Source of the DNA: Acidimicrobiaceae bacterium
GTDB lineage: Bacteria > Actinomycetota > Acidimicrobiia > Acidimicrobiales > Palsa-688
DNA: 22,452 bases
Direction of reading: 5' to 3'
Assembly (NCBI GenBank): GCA_030838025.1
Contig: JAUTXM010000424.1
Span: 1 to 22,452, forward strand
Positions 21,193 through 22,452 of this stretch are shown here, piece by piece (positions within the stretch are counted from its first letter, which is position 1; each line of letters begins with the position of its first letter). The position numbers and the translations under genes were made by a program. A model generated the notes under the pieces. The model was given only the letters and a program-made list of their open reading frames with translations. It ran no database searches and was not told the DNA's origin.

Positions 21193-21939
21193 TCAGGCTG
21201 AGAAACTCGGGATCGCACCGCGAGCGTCGGTAGCACGGCCCTTTGGTTCCTCCCACTCCTCCTGGCGTCCGAGCGCTGTCTCGTCGAGCAGGTAGTACGA
21301 GCCGCCGATCGTTTCGAGGCCCCGCGCATACACCGAGTAGGTGTGGAAGATCGTGTCGCCGTCGCGGAGGAAGCAACTCCGGCCCGGACCCTCGATGGGC
21401 TGCTCACCGTCGACATAGCCGGCCGTGCCCGCCTGCTCATGCTCGGCCTTGGTCCGGAAGTTGTACTCGACGGGCACCACCGATTCGTCGAGTGTGACAT
21501 GGAAGTCATAGTTGAAGTCACTGCCATACGACGAATACCAGGGAAAGGTCCATCCCTTCTTCGCCTTGTAGCGCTCGATCTTTTCGGATGGAGCTCGCGA
21601 GACGTAGACGAACGTCGTGCCTCGGGTGTGGAGATGGGCGAGGTGACCGCTCGAGAGTTCGTCGGCGCCCGCCGAACAGCTCGGGCATCCGTCCTCCCAG
21701 CTCGGGTCGAACATGAAGTGGCCCACGATCAGCTGCCGGCGTCCCTCGAACAAGTCAAGCAGGGTGGCTGGACCGTCGGGGCCCACGAAGACGTACTCCT
21801 TGTCGATGCCCACCATCGGCAGCCGGCGCCGATCGGCGCTCAGCGTGTCCCGCTGCCTGGTGAACGCCTTCTCCTTGACCAGGAGCTCCTTGCGGGCGGC
21901 GAGCCACTCGTCGCGCGACACCACGTCGGGGAGACTCAT
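21193..21939 (-). CDS. DUF899 family thioredoxin-like protein
   Basis: 248 residues from ATG 21939. MSLPDVVSRDEWLAARKELL is the usual opening of DUF899 proteins, which are distant AhpC/thioredoxin-fold relatives. The family core is present: VGHFMFDPSWEDGCPSCSAGADEL with a CxxC pair (Cys85, Cys88), then TTFVYVSRAPSEKIERYKAKKGWTFPWYSSYGSDFNYDF. GGAGGA at 21946-21951 (minus strand) touches ATG 21945 but lies 6 bases before ATG 21939, which decides the start; ATG 21957 lies upstream of that site. The function is uncharacterised; a redox role is suggested by the CxxC. It is encoded downstream of the hemolysin III-like gene on the same strand, separated by a hairpin. Confidence 0.88.
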   Translation of the reverse strand: MSLPDVVSRDEWLAARKELLVKEKAFTRQRDTLSADRRRLPMVGIDKEYVFVGPDGPATLLDLFEGRRQLIVGHFMFDPSWEDGCPSCSAGADELSSGHLAHLHTRGTTFVYVSRAPSEKIERYKAKKGWTFPWYSSYGSDFNYDFHVTLDESVVPVEYNFRTKAEHEQAGTAGYVDGEQPIEGPGRSCFLRDGDTIFHTYSVYARGLETIGGSYYLLDETALGRQEEWEEPKGRATDARGAIPSFSA

Positions 21940-21945
21940 CTGCAT

Positions 21946-21951
21946 TCCTCC
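21946..21951 (-). promoter_or_regulatory. Shine-Dalgarno GGAGGA deciding the DUF899 start
   Basis: On the minus strand GGAGGA is followed immediately by ATGCAG and then ATG 21939. Spacing of 6 bases selects the last ATG, giving the family-typical MSLP start. Confidence 0.65.
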
Positions 21952-22007
21952 AAGCATCTTGGGTTCTCGAAGTAGGACGTCTCGGGGGAGCGAAACTCAT
22001 CGGTGCC

Positions 22008-22026
22008 GATCCGGGGAGCCCGGATC
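22008..22026 (-). terminator. Perfect 8-bp hairpin after the hemolysin III-like gene
   Basis: GATCCGGG, a 3-base loop, CCCGGATC: an 8-bp stem beginning 6 bases after the TAG of the hemolysin III-like gene as read on the minus strand. No T-tract follows. It may be a terminator separating this gene from DUF899. Confidence 0.45.
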
Positions 22027-22032
22027 CCGCTG

Positions 22033-22452
22033 CTACGTCCTGGCCGTGATGAGGCTCAAGTTGACGACGAACAGTAGGGCGCCGGCGCTGACACCCATGC
22101 AGTGCCAGAACTCGTGGAACCCGAAGTAGCTCGGACGCAGCCGCGGGCGTTGGCGCCCGAAGAGCACTGCACCCACGGTGTAGAGCACGCCCGCGACGAG
22201 CACGAGCACGATCCGGATCGGGTTCCTTGCGAGCGCGGGGAGTACGGCCACGCCTGCCCACCCGAGTATCAGGTACAGAGCCACGCTGAATCTGGGCAGG
22301 GGTGTGCTGGGCACGATCGTCAACCCGACACCGAGAAGTGCACCCGCCCACACCACACCGACGTAGACCCACCGTATGGAACCGGTCATCCCCAAGAGGC
22401 ACATGGGCGTGAACGTTCCCGCGATCAGCACGTAGATCATCGAATGATCAGC
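22033..22452 (-). CDS. Hemolysin III / TrhA (PAQR) family membrane protein, 5' end beyond the window
   Basis: The last 139 residues are present; the frame stays open to the right edge (ADHSMIYVLIAGTFTPM), so the N-terminal third or so is missing. The motif DHSMIYVLIAGTFTP and the late FGFHEFWHCMGVSAGALLF are the conserved metal-site regions of the hemolysin III/PAQR family, with His residues in DHS and the HEFWH pair. About five membrane helices are visible in this portion (near residues 7-20, 25-45, 52-70, 76-90 and 110-132 of the fragment). Members influence membrane energetics and fluidity; in pathogens the name refers to a haemolytic phenotype that should not be assumed here. The stop TAG is at 22033-22035. 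Confidence 0.9.
   Translation of the reverse strand, partial: ADHSMIYVLIAGTFTPMCLLGMTGSIRWVYVGVVWAGALLGVGLTIVPSTPLPRFSVALYLILGWAGVAVLPALARNPIRIVLVLVAGVLYTVGAVLFGRQRPRLRPSYFGFHEFWHCMGVSAGALLFVVNLSLITART

Noticed and set aside
1..22452. Mobile elements, CRISPR arrays, tRNA/rRNA and defence systems
   Set aside because: I saw no transposase, integrase, regularly spaced repeat array, cloverleaf or defence-type domain; the short repeats present are explained by linkers or small tandem copies.

Overview
The window is a continuous stretch of high-GC bacterial chromosome, almost fully coding, with frequent GTG starts and 4- to 8-base gene overlaps. Lipoproteins with long Thr/Pro/Ala linkers, an NlpC/P60 hydrolase resembling mycobacterial RipA, a LiaF-like/NarL-type regulatory set and a translationally organised cobalamin riboswitch all point to an actinobacterium. 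Acidimicrobiia is my best guess from overall style, but I cannot verify it. I see no tRNA, rRNA, insertion sequence, prophage, CRISPR array or defence island.

Layout. (1) 1-1926 (+): the end of a cobalamin-corrin operon, cobJ (5' truncated), cobH/cbiC and cbiX, all overlapping. (2) 1979-2953 (+): a lipoprotein, convergent with an aldehyde dehydrogenase (2961-4385, -). (3) 4500-4694 (+): a 64-residue unknown protein with a perfect Shine-Dalgarno. (4) 4705-6036 (-): an NlpC/P60 peptidoglycan hydrolase, divergent from a second lipoprotein (6176-7099, +). (5) 7069-8856 (-): a fused electron-transfer flavoprotein (beta then alpha) whose 3' end overlaps the lipoprotein gene by 31 bases. (6) 9036-9923 (+): a membrane-tethered metzincin-like protease. 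(7) 10055-13108 (+): a LiaF-like membrane protein, a HisKA_3 sensor kinase and a LuxR-type response regulator, followed by a small membrane protein gene (13235-13450) that shares promoter-region elements with the operon. (8) 13494-15036 (-): a sigma-70-family (ECF-like) factor and a DUF5995 protein, with a perfect AT-rich palindrome just upstream. (9) 15127-18498 (-): a 1123-residue AAA/LuxR (LAL/MalT-type) regulator. (10) 18668-19811 (+): a sigma-region-2-only protein and a class PPK2 polyphosphate kinase. (11) 19871-21188 (+): a cobalamin riboswitch and cobT. (12) 21193-22452 (-): a DUF899 thioredoxin-like protein and a hemolysin III/TrhA-family membrane protein that runs off the right edge.

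How it fits together. Both ends serve vitamin B12 synthesis: corrin-ring methylation, methyl migration and cobalt insertion on the left, lower-ligand activation on the right. The riboswitch gives a readable feedback loop for cobT. The middle is rich in envelope functions (two lipoproteins, a cell-wall hydrolase, a tethered protease) and in regulators (three-component LiaF-like system, two related sigma-like proteins, a giant LAL regulator). The most interesting signals are the mutually exclusive pairings in the cobT leader, the shared promoter layout of the LiaF-like operon and the small membrane protein gene, the 11-bp-arm palindrome ahead of the sigma gene, and the orphan sigma-2 protein. 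None of these amounts to a clearly new multi-gene system on sequence alone.
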